Source: Paenibacillus sp. JDR-2 (GTDB taxonomy: Bacteria; Bacillota; Bacilli; Paenibacillales; Paenibacillaceae). Taken from it: DNA of 64,000 nucleotides. A program made the position numbers and the translations under genes. Position 1 is the stretch's first letter. Each line of letters starts with the position of its first letter. Of the stretch, positions 55,518 to 64,000 are shown in pieces. The notes under the pieces were generated by a model. The model was given only the letters and a program-made list of their open reading frames with translations, did no database searches and was not told where the DNA came from. The DNA lies in the NCBI RefSeq assembly GCF_000023585.1, contig NC_012914.1, positions 5,215,501-5,279,500 on the forward strand. The letters are read 5' to 3'.

Positions 55518-56663
55518 TTAAAGAATTGCTTTCTTCTGGTGGAAATCCTCATCCTTATAATACATGTCTTTCACCAGAAGGTTTGGACCGCAGCATGCGG
55601 CCGCCGGACAATGGCAGTTCACGCTTCTTGCGAGCTTATGGTCAAGCCAGCGATCAAACAATTGGTCCAGCTGCTCATCATTAATATTGCCAAATGCAGG
55701 CACATCAGAGAAGTCGGTTACAAATACTTCACCGGTAAAAAGATTCACATTCAGACGGTTACGGCCATCCGGATCATTGCGCACCGTCACGTTCGGCTCC
55801 GAAGCCAGTCTCGACAAGAGCTTCCGTTCCTCCGGATTGTCGCTGCATTGATAGAATGGCAAGGTCCCGAACAGCATCCATACGTTCTTGTCTCTTGTAT
55901 CGAGCAGTCTGCTAATCGCCCGTTGCATATCTTCCTTCGACAAAACCGGGAGATCCTTCGCGAACGAGCTTGGATACATTGGATGCACCTCATGGCGCTG
56001 GCAGCCCATCTCGATAATCAGCCGGTGAATCTCTTCAATCTGTTGATGGGTCCGGTAGTTGATCATCGACTCGGCGGATACAAGAACACCCGCATCGCTC
56101 AAACGCTTGGCATTATCAATCATCCGGTCATATAGCTTGGCAGCCGCTTCGCGGGATACCGCATGACCGGCCTTAGCGAAGCCAATCTGGTGGAAATCGT
56201 CCGCATTCGTGTAATTGAACGAAATATGCATCACATCCAAATAAGGAGCGAGCTGCTCATAACGGCTGTAAGGCAGCGTGACATTCGAATTGATCTGCGA
56301 ACGGATGCCGCGGCTTCTGGCATATTGAAGAAGCGGAACCATATACTCTTTCACGGTACGGTCCGAGAAAGAAGGCTCACCGCCCGTAATGCTTATAGTC
56401 TCCAAATGCTTCACTTCATCCAGACGTTTAATCATCAGCTCCAGCGGAAGCTTAGCCGGCTCCGACATCACAAGCGTATCGCCTACGGCGCAATGCTCGC
56501 AGCGCATATTACACAGGTTGGATACGGTCATCTCGACACTGGTCAATGTATGGCGTCCATATTGCTGCAAGGATCGGATCGGGTCCCAAGGATCATTAAG
56601 GGGAGATAATGGCGTGAGGGAATTATTTTTCAAAGCAAAATCTATCGCGTTCACTAATTTCAT
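55518..56663 (-). CDS. yfkAB: Radical SAM / CxCxxxxC protein, YfkAB type
   Basis: Start ATG 56661-56663 after AGGTG. The 381-aa product has the radical-SAM cluster CNMRCEHC near residue 55 with the SAM site LETISITGGEPSFSD, and the C-terminal motif CHCPAAACCGP, which names this family (CxCxxxxC). In Bacillus the corresponding gene is split into yfkA and yfkB; here it is one. The substrate is unknown. Confidence 0.9.
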   Translation of the reverse strand: MKLVNAIDFALKNNSLTPLSPLNDPWDPIRSLQQYGRHTLTSVEMTVSNLCNMRCEHCAVGDTLVMSEPAKLPLELMIKRLDEVKHLETISITGGEPSFSDRTVKEYMVPLLQYARSRGIRSQINSNVTLPYSRYEQLAPYLDVMHISFNYTNADDFHQIGFAKAGHAVSREAAAKLYDRMIDNAKRLSDAGVLVSAESMINYRTHQQIEEIHRLIIEMGCQRHEVHPMYPSSFAKDLPVLSKEDMQRAISRLLDTRDKNVWMLFGTLPFYQCSDNPEERKLLSRLASEPNVTVRNDPDGRNRLNVNLFTGEVFVTDFSDVPAFGNINDEQLDQLFDRWLDHKLARSVNCHCPAAACCGPNLLVKDMYYKDEDFHQKKAIL

Positions 56664-56761
56664 TGATATCAGCACCTGACTTACATGGTTAAATTGGGTA
56701 TAGCTTATACCATTGTAATGTTCGAAGGGGAATGAAGCAAATGGAAATAGGTATAAAAAAC

Positions 56762-56790
56762 GAAAAAAGAGGCCAAGCAGCCTCCTTTTC
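56762..56790 (-). terminator. Terminator of the HD-GYP gene
   Basis: GAGGC/GCCTC stem followed on the minus strand by TTTTTTCGTTTTTT. Confidence 0.7.
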
Positions 56791-56795
56791 TCCTA

Positions 56796-57914
56796 TTATA
56801 TTCCCGAGGCTAAACCAACATTCGACTGCTCGCCGTTTACGCTGACAATCATCGTGCTGAGCTGCTTCGATAAATCAACTTCGTAAGGTACAGCCAGTTC
56901 TTCGCCCGCTTCGTTGTAGAGCAGTCGGATAATAGGCCGATGTGGGTACGAATGGTTGAAATCGACCACAACTCCGGTCTCGCCAGTATGAATCTTTACC
57001 GTTATCCCGATCGGATAAATAGCCACCTTGTCTCTGAAGAGCTGCACCATATGCTGCTCATACAAAGTGCCGGTGCCGGCATACAGCAATTCAATTGCTT
57101 GATGAGGCAGCATAGGCGCACGGTATACACGGTTTGTTGTCATCGCGTCGTAGGAATCAACCAGGCCGATCCACTTGGCAAAATCATGGATTTCGTCCCC
57201 TTTAATCCCGCGCGGATATCCGCTGCCGTCAACCCGTTCATGATGCTGGAAAGCACAATGCGCTACAATTAGCGGCATATTAGGTTCATCCTTCAGAAGC
57301 TCGAATCCGATTTTGGCGTGATTGCGCATCATTTGGAATTCATGATCGGTCAATGATCCCGGCTTTTTCAGCACGTCCATCGGGATTTGCGTCTTCCCTA
57401 TATCATGAAGCAATGCTCCCATTCCGAGCTTCATTAATTCATCCCTTGAATATCCGTGGGCAGAGCCCAGCAATGTCGTGTATACACAGACATTCAGCGA
57501 ATGCTGATAGAGATATTCATCGACAATCCCCATGTTCATCAGCATAATCATGGCATCTTTATGATTGGACAAATCATCAATAATCATATTCATGATCTGT
57601 TTAAAAGGCTGTGCGATGTACGGGTAAGGAGCGCCTTTTTTCTGCTTCGGCAAATCCATCATCGCACGGAAATTCGTCTTGATCTCCTTTAAGGCGAGAC
57701 TGATCGTATTTTCGCTTATAATTTCCGGAACTACGATATCATCCGTCCTCGGATCCTTAATAAACACATAATGAATACCATATTGTTCCAGACGGAAAAT
57801 ATGGCGACTCGTTAATTCCATGTTTTCTCCCAAGAGGACGAGTCCGTCGCCCGAGAAAATCTTTTTGGCAAGTCTCATGCCAGGCTGGCATTGCGATATG
57901 GGTACCAAGCGCAT
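56796..57914 (-). CDS. HD-GYP domain protein (c-di-GMP phosphodiesterase type)
   Basis: ATG 57912-57914 after AGGGGAAGG. The 372-aa product has a small N-terminal beta part and the HD-GYP core: LLHDIGKTQIPMDVLKKPGS, HCAFQHHERVDGSGYPRGIK and LVDSYDAMTTNRVYRAPM, all expected metal and cyclic-dinucleotide residues. It breaks c-di-GMP to pGpG/GMP. It is related to but not the same as the HD-GYP gene at 61493. Confidence 0.92.
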   Translation of the reverse strand: MRLVPISQCQPGMRLAKKIFSGDGLVLLGENMELTSRHIFRLEQYGIHYVFIKDPRTDDIVVPEIISENTISLALKEIKTNFRAMMDLPKQKKGAPYPYIAQPFKQIMNMIIDDLSNHKDAMIMLMNMGIVDEYLYQHSLNVCVYTTLLGSAHGYSRDELMKLGMGALLHDIGKTQIPMDVLKKPGSLTDHEFQMMRNHAKIGFELLKDEPNMPLIVAHCAFQHHERVDGSGYPRGIKGDEIHDFAKWIGLVDSYDAMTTNRVYRAPMLPHQAIELLYAGTGTLYEQHMVQLFRDKVAIYPIGITVKIHTGETGVVVDFNHSYPHRPIIRLLYNEAGEELAVPYEVDLSKQLSTMIVSVNGEQSNVGLASGI

Positions 57915-58043
57915 GTTCCTGATCCTTCCCCTTAACAAAACGGTGTCTATACTAACAGAAAAGACTTATACATTCTATATTCGGTCAAAACTAGCCGTAT
58001 TGTTAATGTAAGGTATAAATTCACGCTTGGCAACCATTTTATA

Positions 58044-59483
58044 CTAAAAATTCGACAATATTCTCCATCTTTCTTGGTGGCATGCCGTAATTCCATGCCC
58101 TTCCCTCAGCTCTGCAGCCAGAAGATCCCGGATAAATTCGGGCAGATAGTAGGACACCTCCGTCGCCTGTCCCAGCGACAAATAGCCGATATGGAACGTA
58201 AACATATCGATACAGCCAACCACGTATTCACGCTCATCGGAGAGCAGCTCGCCGTTAACATGAATCGACACGATTCGATGCAGCTCCGGAAGGGACGGAT
58301 CATATTCGACCTCTATGCCGTCAATCGCAAGCGTCCCGAGCACCTCGCCGCGGAAGCCGTAGCCTTTGATCGGCATGCCCGTGAAGGAAGGCAGCAGCGC
58401 CTCTTCCAGCGCTGCCCGGATATTCGCGCCGCTGAGCAGCATGCGGCATGGATTAATCGGCGACGGACAGAGGGCATGCAGCTGCCCCTCTGTCACGTCG
58501 CCCTGCTGCAGGCCGCCTAGCAGCTGCCCCGTGTTCACGATGCCGATCTCGGCATCGGCATGGCGGCGCAGGCCGGCGGCCAGCAGGTTCCCGAGCGGCG
58601 ATTCCCGCTCGGGGAGGGCGGGCAGCGGCGCATCCAGCCGGGCAATTACCCGGCTGAGCCGCCGCTCGCCCGCCTCGCGGTAGCCGCCGATAATCGCGGC
58701 GGCTGCGGAATGCTCCGCATAGGCGGCCATCGGCACGCATGCTGCGCGAATAATGGGGCGCTTCGCGCTCTCGTCAAGCTCGAGCTCGACGCGTCCGATC
58801 TGCTCGCCGTATTTCCCGGCGGCGCAGATTGAGGTGCCGCCGATAACAAGCGGCTCCTCAAGCAAATGATGCGTATGTCCGCCCATGATCAGATCGATGC
58901 CCGGTATTTTTTCCGCCATCTGCTTATCGACGTTAATCCCGAGGTGGGACATCACGGCTATCACGTCTACCTGATCTCTAAGCCTCCTCACTTCTTCCCC
59001 AATGGCTTCAAACGGATCGGTCAGATCCCAGCCTAGGAGCTCGTAAAAGTCCGTATAACGGGCCGTAGCGGCGACGAGACCAATCCGGATGCCATTCTTC
59101 TCCATAACCGTGCTGGGCAGCAGCCATCCCGGCAGCTTTCCGCTTTCAAGCTCACGCATATTGGCGCCAAGAATCGTGAACTTCGCCTCGCGGTATACCC
59201 GCTCAAGAGTATCCTTCGAATACGTCAGGCCTTCGTTATTGCCAAGCGTCACCGCGTCATAGCCTGCCGCATTCAACAGCTCGACATTCACCATGCCGTC
59301 GCTGCCCTCGGTTTCCAGCCGGATGCGGTCCATATGATCGCCGATATCCAAGCAGAGAATACGTTCGCTGCCATAGGCGGCACGCTGCTCCTCTATATAA
59401 GACATTATTCTTGCTGCGTTCTCGAGACGGCTATGAATATCGTTGCTGTGCAAAATTAGGATTGATCGATTTGAGAATGTCAT
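58044..59483 (-). CDS. yunD: Bifunctional metallophosphatase/5'-nucleotidase, YunD-like
   Basis: Start ATG 59481-59483 after GGAGGAGG; the longer frame in front overlaps the moaA stop. The 479-aa product has the calcineurin-like core: ILHSNDIHSRL, LCLDIGDHMDR, VTLGNNEGLT (GNHE replaced by GNNE, usual in this subgroup), MSHLGINVD and MGGHTHHLLEE, followed by the C-terminal 5'-nucleotidase domain. It lies just after moaA in the same direction. Predicted to cleave nucleotides or similar phosphates. Confidence 0.9.
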   Translation of the reverse strand: MTFSNRSILILHSNDIHSRLENAARIMSYIEEQRAAYGSERILCLDIGDHMDRIRLETEGSDGMVNVELLNAAGYDAVTLGNNEGLTYSKDTLERVYREAKFTILGANMRELESGKLPGWLLPSTVMEKNGIRIGLVAATARYTDFYELLGWDLTDPFEAIGEEVRRLRDQVDVIAVMSHLGINVDKQMAEKIPGIDLIMGGHTHHLLEEPLVIGGTSICAAGKYGEQIGRVELELDESAKRPIIRAACVPMAAYAEHSAAAAIIGGYREAGERRLSRVIARLDAPLPALPERESPLGNLLAAGLRRHADAEIGIVNTGQLLGGLQQGDVTEGQLHALCPSPINPCRMLLSGANIRAALEEALLPSFTGMPIKGYGFRGEVLGTLAIDGIEVEYDPSLPELHRIVSIHVNGELLSDEREYVVGCIDMFTFHIGYLSLGQATEVSYYLPEFIRDLLAAELREGHGITACHQERWRILSNF

Positions 59484-59502
59484 GCCTGCCTCCTCCGGTT
59501 CT

Positions 59503-60504
59503 TTACCCGCCAATTTGAGACATCCGGCGATCGGTTGGCGTATGGGACAACGCCTCATTCGCCAGCTTAGCCGCCATTTCATGATTTTCAGGCTTCAGAT
59601 CCATTGCCTTGTAGAAAATGTCGCGCATCGCTTCCGGATCGCCAAGCGCCGCTTTCACATTCAGCTCATCGACCCAATACAGGCAGGGCTTCATCGAACC
59701 GTCTGCCGTCAGGCGCAGCCGGTTGCAGCTCTTGCAGAAATGATCGCTGACCGGATGAATAAGGCCAAAGGATCCCTTGCCGCCTTCCATCTGCCAATCA
59801 TCGGACGGGCCGTTTCCTTTTACGTTCGTACGCCTTGCAATCGCGTAGCCTTCGCGTTCTGCCGTATCCAGCACATGAGACAGCGGCAAATAATGGTTGC
59901 GCCAATTATCGTCCGCATGGCCAATCGGCATATATTCAATAAATCGGACATGCATCGGCTGTTCGTAAGCCAGCTTCAGGAACGAAGCGATTTCGTCCTC
60001 GTTAATTCCTTTGAGCAATACGCAATTCAGCTTAATCGGAGCAAGACCAGCCCTGCCGGCCGCCTCAATCCCCTCAATTACCCGTTTCAGCTCGCCGCGG
60101 CGGGCAATAAACTTGAACCTCGCGGGATCAAGCGTATCCAGGCTTATATTCACGCGGTTCAAACCCGCAGCCTTTAAAGCTTCGGCGTATTTGCCAAGCA
60201 GCATGCCGTTTGTCGTCAAGGCGATGTCCTCAATGCCCGGAATCGCCTTCAGCCTGCGGATCAGACTATCCAGGTCCGGGCGGATAAGCGGTTCGCCGCC
60301 AGTGATCCGAAGCTTGGTAATGCCAAGCTCCGCTGCGGTCTGAACGACCTCCACAATATGATCATAGCTGAGCAGATGACTGGCGTCAGCGAATTCCATA
60401 CCTTCCTCAGGCATGCAGTATAAACAACGCAAATTGCATCTATCCGTAACCGAAATACGCAAATAATCGTGTTCTCTCCCGAAACGGTCCAACAATGGGG
60501 GCAT
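59503..60504 (-). CDS. moaA: GTP 3',8-cyclase MoaA
   Basis: ATG 60502-60504 after AAAGGAGTGAGA. The 333-aa product has the N-terminal radical-SAM cluster (SVTDRCNLRCLYCMPEEGM: C-x3-C-x2-C), the GGEPLIRPDL SAM loop, and the C-terminal second cluster (CKSCNRLRLTADGSMKPCLY). It ends in GG (QIGG), the invariant MoaA tail. It makes the first step of molybdenum cofactor from GTP. It is divergent from the MoaD-MoaE fusion gene. Confidence 0.95.
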   Translation of the reverse strand: MPPLLDRFGREHDYLRISVTDRCNLRCLYCMPEEGMEFADASHLLSYDHIVEVVQTAAELGITKLRITGGEPLIRPDLDSLIRRLKAIPGIEDIALTTNGMLLGKYAEALKAAGLNRVNISLDTLDPARFKFIARRGELKRVIEGIEAAGRAGLAPIKLNCVLLKGINEDEIASFLKLAYEQPMHVRFIEYMPIGHADDNWRNHYLPLSHVLDTAEREGYAIARRTNVKGNGPSDDWQMEGGKGSFGLIHPVSDHFCKSCNRLRLTADGSMKPCLYWVDELNVKAALGDPEAMRDIFYKAMDLKPENHEMAAKLANEALSHTPTDRRMSQIGG

Positions 60505-60604
60505 GCCTCTCACTCCTTTTCTCTTCTTACTAGAATAACATTTTTCACATGAATATGGTATGCTAATACGGAGTTCACCCTTAAGCGATGAGAGGTTATA
60601 TAAC

Positions 60605-61354
60605 ATGGCATACACTTGGAAAATCCAGTTATTCGCCGGGCTTTCCGACCGATTCGGAAGCCCGGTTATTCAAATAGAGACAGACACTCCCTCGATGACG
60701 GTAGCGGCCCTCAAGCAGGAGCTCGCCAGCCGTTTTCCGGAGCAGGCAGATCTTGTGCGAATTTCGTTTGTGGCTTGCAATCAGACTTATGCCTCCGACG
60801 ATACCGTTATTCAAGCATCGGACGAGCTTGCGGTCCTCCCTCCCGTCTCGGGCGGAGAGCCGGAGGAGAACGAAGCAGAGGGATCGGAATGCTCCTCTTC
60901 GGACGGCCGCTACGTCATTACGAAGCAGACGATCACCTCGGATGAAGTACTCGCAAAAGTCATTGTGCCCGAACATGGCGCAGCGATTGCTTTTGTTGGG
61001 ACGACGCGCGAATGGACCAATGGACAGCGCACGGTCCGTCTGGAATACGAAGCGTATGCGCCTATGGCCGTACGTACAATGGAACAGATTGGCGTGGAGC
61101 TTGAAGAACGCTGGCCAGGCACGCTAACGGCGATTTCCCACCGGATCGGTGTTGTTGACCTGGCAGAGACCAGTGTCGTTATCGCTGTTTCCTCCCCCCA
61201 TAGGGATGCCTGCTATGAAGCAAGCCGGTATGCTATCGAGAGATTGAAGCAGATCGTTCCAATCTGGAAAAAGGAAATCTGGGAAGATGGTTCCGAGTGG
61301 AAAGGGCACCAGCAGGGAAGCCCATGGAATCCGATTGATTCCTTATCCAATTAA
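60605..61354 (+). CDS. moaD-moaE: MoaD-MoaE fusion (molybdopterin synthase)
   Basis: ATG 60605 after ATGAGAGG. Residues about 1-80 are MoaD (KIQLFAGLSDRFGSPVIQIE, ending LAVLPPVSGG), the ubiquitin-like sulfur carrier whose C-terminal GG is normally free. Here a 20-residue acidic linker, then MoaE follows: AFVGTTREWTNGQRTVRLEY, HRIGVVDLAETSVVIAVSS and WKKEIWEDGSEWKGH. The normal thiocarboxylate cannot form unless the chain is cut after GG, as known for Mycobacterium MoaX. Divergent from moaA. Confidence 0.9.
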   Translation: MAYTWKIQLFAGLSDRFGSPVIQIETDTPSMTVAALKQELASRFPEQADLVRISFVACNQTYASDDTVIQASDELAVLPPVSGGEPEENEAEGSECSSSDGRYVITKQTITSDEVLAKVIVPEHGAAIAFVGTTREWTNGQRTVRLEYEAYAPMAVRTMEQIGVELEERWPGTLTAISHRIGVVDLAETSVVIAVSSPHRDACYEASRYAIERLKQIVPIWKKEIWEDGSEWKGHQQGSPWNPIDSLSN

Positions 61355-61492
61355 TGGATGGAAAACTGGAGAGTGGTGCTAAACGTATAGGACAATAGTC
61401 ATGTTTTCGCATCCCTCTTATTGCCATTGCATTCATTCATTGTTACTATTATTTCATATATTCTGTACATAATTTACTATAGAGGTGCAACG

Positions 61493-62557
61493 ATGAGGCT
61501 GCATATTTCAGATTTAAAAGAGGGAGATATCCTGCTTAAGGACACCTTTAACGGATACGGCCTGCACGTTTTGTCCAAAGGTACCGTCCTGGCGCAGAAG
61601 GATATTGCGAAGCTGTTTCAGCATCAAGTTGACTATGTTGACATTGAGGACCGGCAGACTACAGAGCAACCTATTCATCGTACGCTTGAGACTACCGTAA
61701 ATCCCAAATGGCTGCCCAATGTGCGGCCCGATTACGAGAATGCCGTCAAAGGCTTCCAGGGTTTGTTCCAGAAGGCAACGGACGGCGGGGTCGTAAAGCA
61801 GGACGAGGTCGCAGCCGCCTTCCAGCCTCTTCTTAAAAATTTCCAAATGGAGCGCGATGTTGTCTCCATGCTTCTTCTGTTAAATACGGCTGATGATTAT
61901 ACGTATCAGCATTCTGTACAAGTGGGCATGTTATCTTATTACTTGGCCTCATGGCTTGGTTATACGGAAATGGAAGCGCTTGAAATTTCGAAATCCGGCT
62001 ATCTCCATGATATCGGCAAGAGTAGAATTCCTTCCAGCATTCTGAACAAGCCCGCCAAGCTAACCGACGAGGAATTTGAGGAAGTAAAGAAGCATACGCT
62101 TTACGGCTATGATATTATTCAACAATCGTTTGAGGACAAATCGGAAATAATGGCGGTCAGCGCTCTTCAGCATCATGAACGCAATGACGGCAGCGGTTAT
62201 CCGCATGGCCTGCGGGGAGACGAGATTCACCCGGTAGCCAAGCTCATTGCCGTCGTTGATATTTACAGCGCTATGATCTCCGAACGCGTCTACAAGAAAA
62301 AGCGCGACTTGTTCTTTGTATTAAAGGAACTGTACAAGATGAGCTTTAACGAGCTCGATGCGCATACGACCCATACGTTTATCAAGCATATGATCCCTAA
62401 CTTTATCGGCAAAAAAGCCGTCCTCGAATCCGGCGAAGTGGGAACGATCGTCATGACCCATCCAACCGAATTTTTCCGCCCGCTTATTCAAACGGGTGAA
62501 CGGTTTATCGATCTTACCGTTGACCGGGAGTATGAGATCAAGGAAATTATTTTCTAA
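61493..62557 (+). CDS. HD-GYP domain protein
   Basis: ATG 61493 after AGAGGTG; an earlier frame start is discarded. The 354-aa product opens MRLHISDLKEGDILLKDTFN and has KSGYLHDIGKSRIPSSILNK, ALQHHERNDGSGYPHGLRGD and AVVDIYSAMISERVYKKKRD. It is a standard c-di-GMP phosphodiesterase-type HD-GYP protein, second in the window. It ends at a strong terminator. Confidence 0.92.
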   Translation: MRLHISDLKEGDILLKDTFNGYGLHVLSKGTVLAQKDIAKLFQHQVDYVDIEDRQTTEQPIHRTLETTVNPKWLPNVRPDYENAVKGFQGLFQKATDGGVVKQDEVAAAFQPLLKNFQMERDVVSMLLLLNTADDYTYQHSVQVGMLSYYLASWLGYTEMEALEISKSGYLHDIGKSRIPSSILNKPAKLTDEEFEEVKKHTLYGYDIIQQSFEDKSEIMAVSALQHHERNDGSGYPHGLRGDEIHPVAKLIAVVDIYSAMISERVYKKKRDLFFVLKELYKMSFNELDAHTTHTFIKHMIPNFIGKKAVLESGEVGTIVMTHPTEFFRPLIQTGERFIDLTVDREYEIKEIIF

Positions 62558-62575
62558 AGGAATAACTGTCCGTCG

Positions 62576-62612
62576 AGAACGCCCGTCCAGGTTGGACGGG
62601 CGTTCTCGTTTT
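62576..62612 (+). terminator. Terminator of the HD-GYP gene
   Basis: GAGAACGCCCGTCCA/TGGACGGGCGTTCTC followed by GTTTTTTG, a 15-bp stem with a T tract. Confidence 0.9.
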
Positions 62613-62667
62613 TTGCATATTTTCACATAAGGCAAGATCACTCACACTCCTGCCTCCCCTCCAAAAT

Positions 62668-62702
62668 AAAAATACGTGCCCGAGAATCTCGGACACGTAT
62701 CC
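62668..62702 (-). terminator. Terminator of the suf operon
   Basis: ATACGTG-CCGAG/CTCGG-CACGTAT; on the minus strand the stem is followed by TTTTTATTTT. It lies downstream of sufB, which therefore closes its operon. Confidence 0.8.
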
Positions 62703-62712
62703 AAACCATTTA

Positions 62713-64000
62713 TTAACCGATCGAGCCTTCCATCTCAAACTTGATGAGACGGTTCATCTCAACCGCGTATTCCATCGGGAGCTCTTTCGTGAACGGCTCG
62801 ATGAAGCCCATTACGATCATTTGCGTCGCTTCCGCTTCGGACAATCCGCGGCTCATCAGGTAGAACAGCTGATCCTCGGATACCTTCGATACGGTTGCTT
62901 CGTGCTCAAGCGTAATGTTGTCGTTCATAATCTCGTTGTAAGGAATCGTATCGGATGTCGATTCGTTATCGAGAATGAGCGTATCGCATTTGATGTTGGA
63001 TTTCGATCCTTCGGAGTTGCGTCCGAACGATGCGAGACCGCGATAAGTTACTTTACCGCCATGCTTACTGATCGACTTCGATACGATCGTCGAAGTTGTG
63101 TCAGGAGCCAGGTGAAGCATTTTCGCGCCTGCGTCCTGATGCTGGCCTTTGCCTGCAACGGCGATGGAGAGAACCATGCCTTTTGCGCCGCGGCCTTTCA
63201 GGATAACCGCAGGATATTTCATCGTCAGCTTGGAGCCGATGTTGCCGTCAACCCATTCCATAGTCGCATTTTCTTCTGCAACCGCACGTTTTGTAACGAG
63301 GTTGTAGATGTTCGGCGCCCAGTTCTGGATCGTTGTGTAACGGCAGCGAGCGTTCTTCTTAACGAGAATCTCTACAACCGCGCTATGCAGCGAGTTCGTG
63401 CTGTAGATAGGTGCTGTACAGCCTTCTACGTAGTGTACGAAGCTGTCTTCGTCGGCGATGATCAGCGTACGTTCGAATTGGCCCATGTTCTCGGAGTTGA
63501 TACGGAAGTAAGCTTGCAGCGGAACTTCGCATTTCACGCCTTTCGGAACATAGATAAAGCTGCCGCCGGACCATACCGCGCTGTTCAGAGCGGCAAATTT
63601 GTTGTCCGTACGAGGAATGATCGTGCTGAAGTATTCTTTTACAAGGTCCGGATATTCGCGAAGCGCCGTATCCATGTCCGTGAAGATAACGCCTTGCTTC
63701 TCCAGATCTTCCTGCATGCTGTGGTATACGACCTCGGACTCGTATTGAGCCGATACGCCCGCGAGGAACTTTTGCTCCGCTTCAGGGATACCCAGCTTAT
63801 CGAAAGTTTCTTTAATCTCTTGCGGTACTTCTTCCCATGTCTTGCCTTGTTTCTCGGATGGCTTAACATAGTATTGGATATCGTTGAAATCCAGATCAGC
63901 CATGTCCCCGCCCCAGTTAGGCATTGGCATTTTGTTGAATTGCTCCAGCGATTTCAGACGGAATTCGAGCATCCATTGCGGCTCATTTTTCATCTCGGAA
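62713..64000 (-). CDS. sufB: Fe-S cluster assembly scaffold SufB, 5' end cut by window
   Basis: The frame stays open to the window edge. Reading inward from its ATG-like internal position, it contains NEPQWMLEFRLKSLEQFNKM, DFNDIQYYVKPSEKQGKTWE, WSGGSFIYVPKGVKCEVPLQ and the C-terminal beta-helix block with RGLSEAEATQMIVMGFIEPF. SufB is the main scaffold of the SufBCD complex. The first 30 or so residues of usual SufB are outside the window. The gene is last in its operon. Confidence 0.93.
   Translation of the reverse strand, partial: SEMKNEPQWMLEFRLKSLEQFNKMPMPNWGGDMADLDFNDIQYYVKPSEKQGKTWEEVPQEIKETFDKLGIPEAEQKFLAGVSAQYESEVVYHSMQEDLEKQGVIFTDMDTALREYPDLVKEYFSTIIPRTDNKFAALNSAVWSGGSFIYVPKGVKCEVPLQAYFRINSENMGQFERTLIIADEDSFVHYVEGCTAPIYSTNSLHSAVVEILVKKNARCRYTTIQNWAPNIYNLVTKRAVAEENATMEWVDGNIGSKLTMKYPAVILKGRGAKGMVLSIAVAGKGQHQDAGAKMLHLAPDTTSTIVSKSISKHGGKVTYRGLASFGRNSEGSKSNIKCDTLILDNESTSDTIPYNEIMNDNITLEHEATVSKVSEDQLFYLMSRGLSEAEATQMIVMGFIEPFTKELPMEYAVEMNRLIKFEMEGSIG

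Noticed and set aside
55359..56135. 258-codon plus-strand frame opposite yfkAB
   Set aside because: It is antisense to a clear radical-SAM gene and shows no domain.
59443..60177. 244-codon plus-strand frame opposite moaA
   Set aside because: Antisense to the conserved MoaA gene and without start signal.
60505..60604. Molybdenum-cofactor riboswitch before moaA
   Set aside because: The divergent gap is only about 100 bases and shows no space for the aptamer structure.
1..64000. Integron integrase gene in the window
   Set aside because: No frame shows tyrosine-recombinase motifs (R...H-x-x-R...Y). The only recombinase is the DEDD transposase at 36123-37409.

Overview
The window looks like chromosome of a spore-forming Bacillota, most likely the Paenibacillus/Cohnella group. 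The evidence is a cotJABC spore-coat operon, AGGAGG-type ribosome sites, SLH surface protein architecture, a YfkAB-type radical SAM protein, a YunD-type phosphatase, a SufB gene and two HD-GYP proteins.

Layout. (1) Bases 1-3.6 kb hold ordinary accessory genes: a MarR repressor divergent from an amidohydrolase with operators between them, a VOC protein, a lipoprotein and a RibD-like reductase. (2) Bases about 3.7-52.0 kb form the striking part, a 48-kb cassette array. Short genes, nearly all on the minus strand, are separated by a repeated recombination-site-like element. Each full element (about 90 bp) has a left core (ACTATCCTGCCCTTTA), a long GC-rich hairpin, and a right core (CTAACGTTCCCCGTTAG). 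Cores end in GTTAG and are dyads with a short spacer, which is the R''-L''-hairpin-L'-R' layout of integron attC sites. I count 31 two-core sites or site-plus-stem elements, 10 single-core sites and 5 broken ones, all in one orientation. Three gene blocks occur twice with borders at the cores, stop codons lie inside the right core, and IS110/IS1111-type left ends sit in the same place (after CCCGT) in three cores. No integrase gene is in the window, so this is an integron-like cassette array without a visible integrase (CALIN-like), in a phylum where such arrays are unusual. (3) 52.0-53.5 kb is cotJC-cotJB-cotJA; the array starts right at the cotJ terminator, and two broken cotJC tails lie deep inside the array at about 7.3 and 10.0 kb. 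(4) 53.5-64 kb is ordinary chromosome: glycine-zipper protein, AI-2E-family exporter, YfkAB, HD-GYP, YunD, MoaA, a MoaD-MoaE fusion, HD-GYP and SufB (cut by the window end).

Cassette cargo. Many products are small orphan proteins of types known as immunity proteins or antitoxins (barstar, SMI1/KNR4, ankyrin, DUF3885-like), acetyltransferases, SRPBCC and VOC proteins, lipoproteins and small membrane proteins. Larger inserts carry whole functional units: ArsR + MFS exporter; MATE + acetyltransferase + AraC + CorA; SigX5-like sigma factor + AHSA1 + VOC; and a TetR-controlled operon of oxidoreductase, FrnE-like isomerase, MFS exporter and nitroreductase. Several cassette genes are frameshifted or carry an in-frame stop, mostly at 18-28 kb and 34-42 kb, while flanking chromosomal genes are intact, which suggests real decay of stored cassettes rather than sequencing error, though this is not proven.

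Family names below come from motif recognition by eye; no database search was run.
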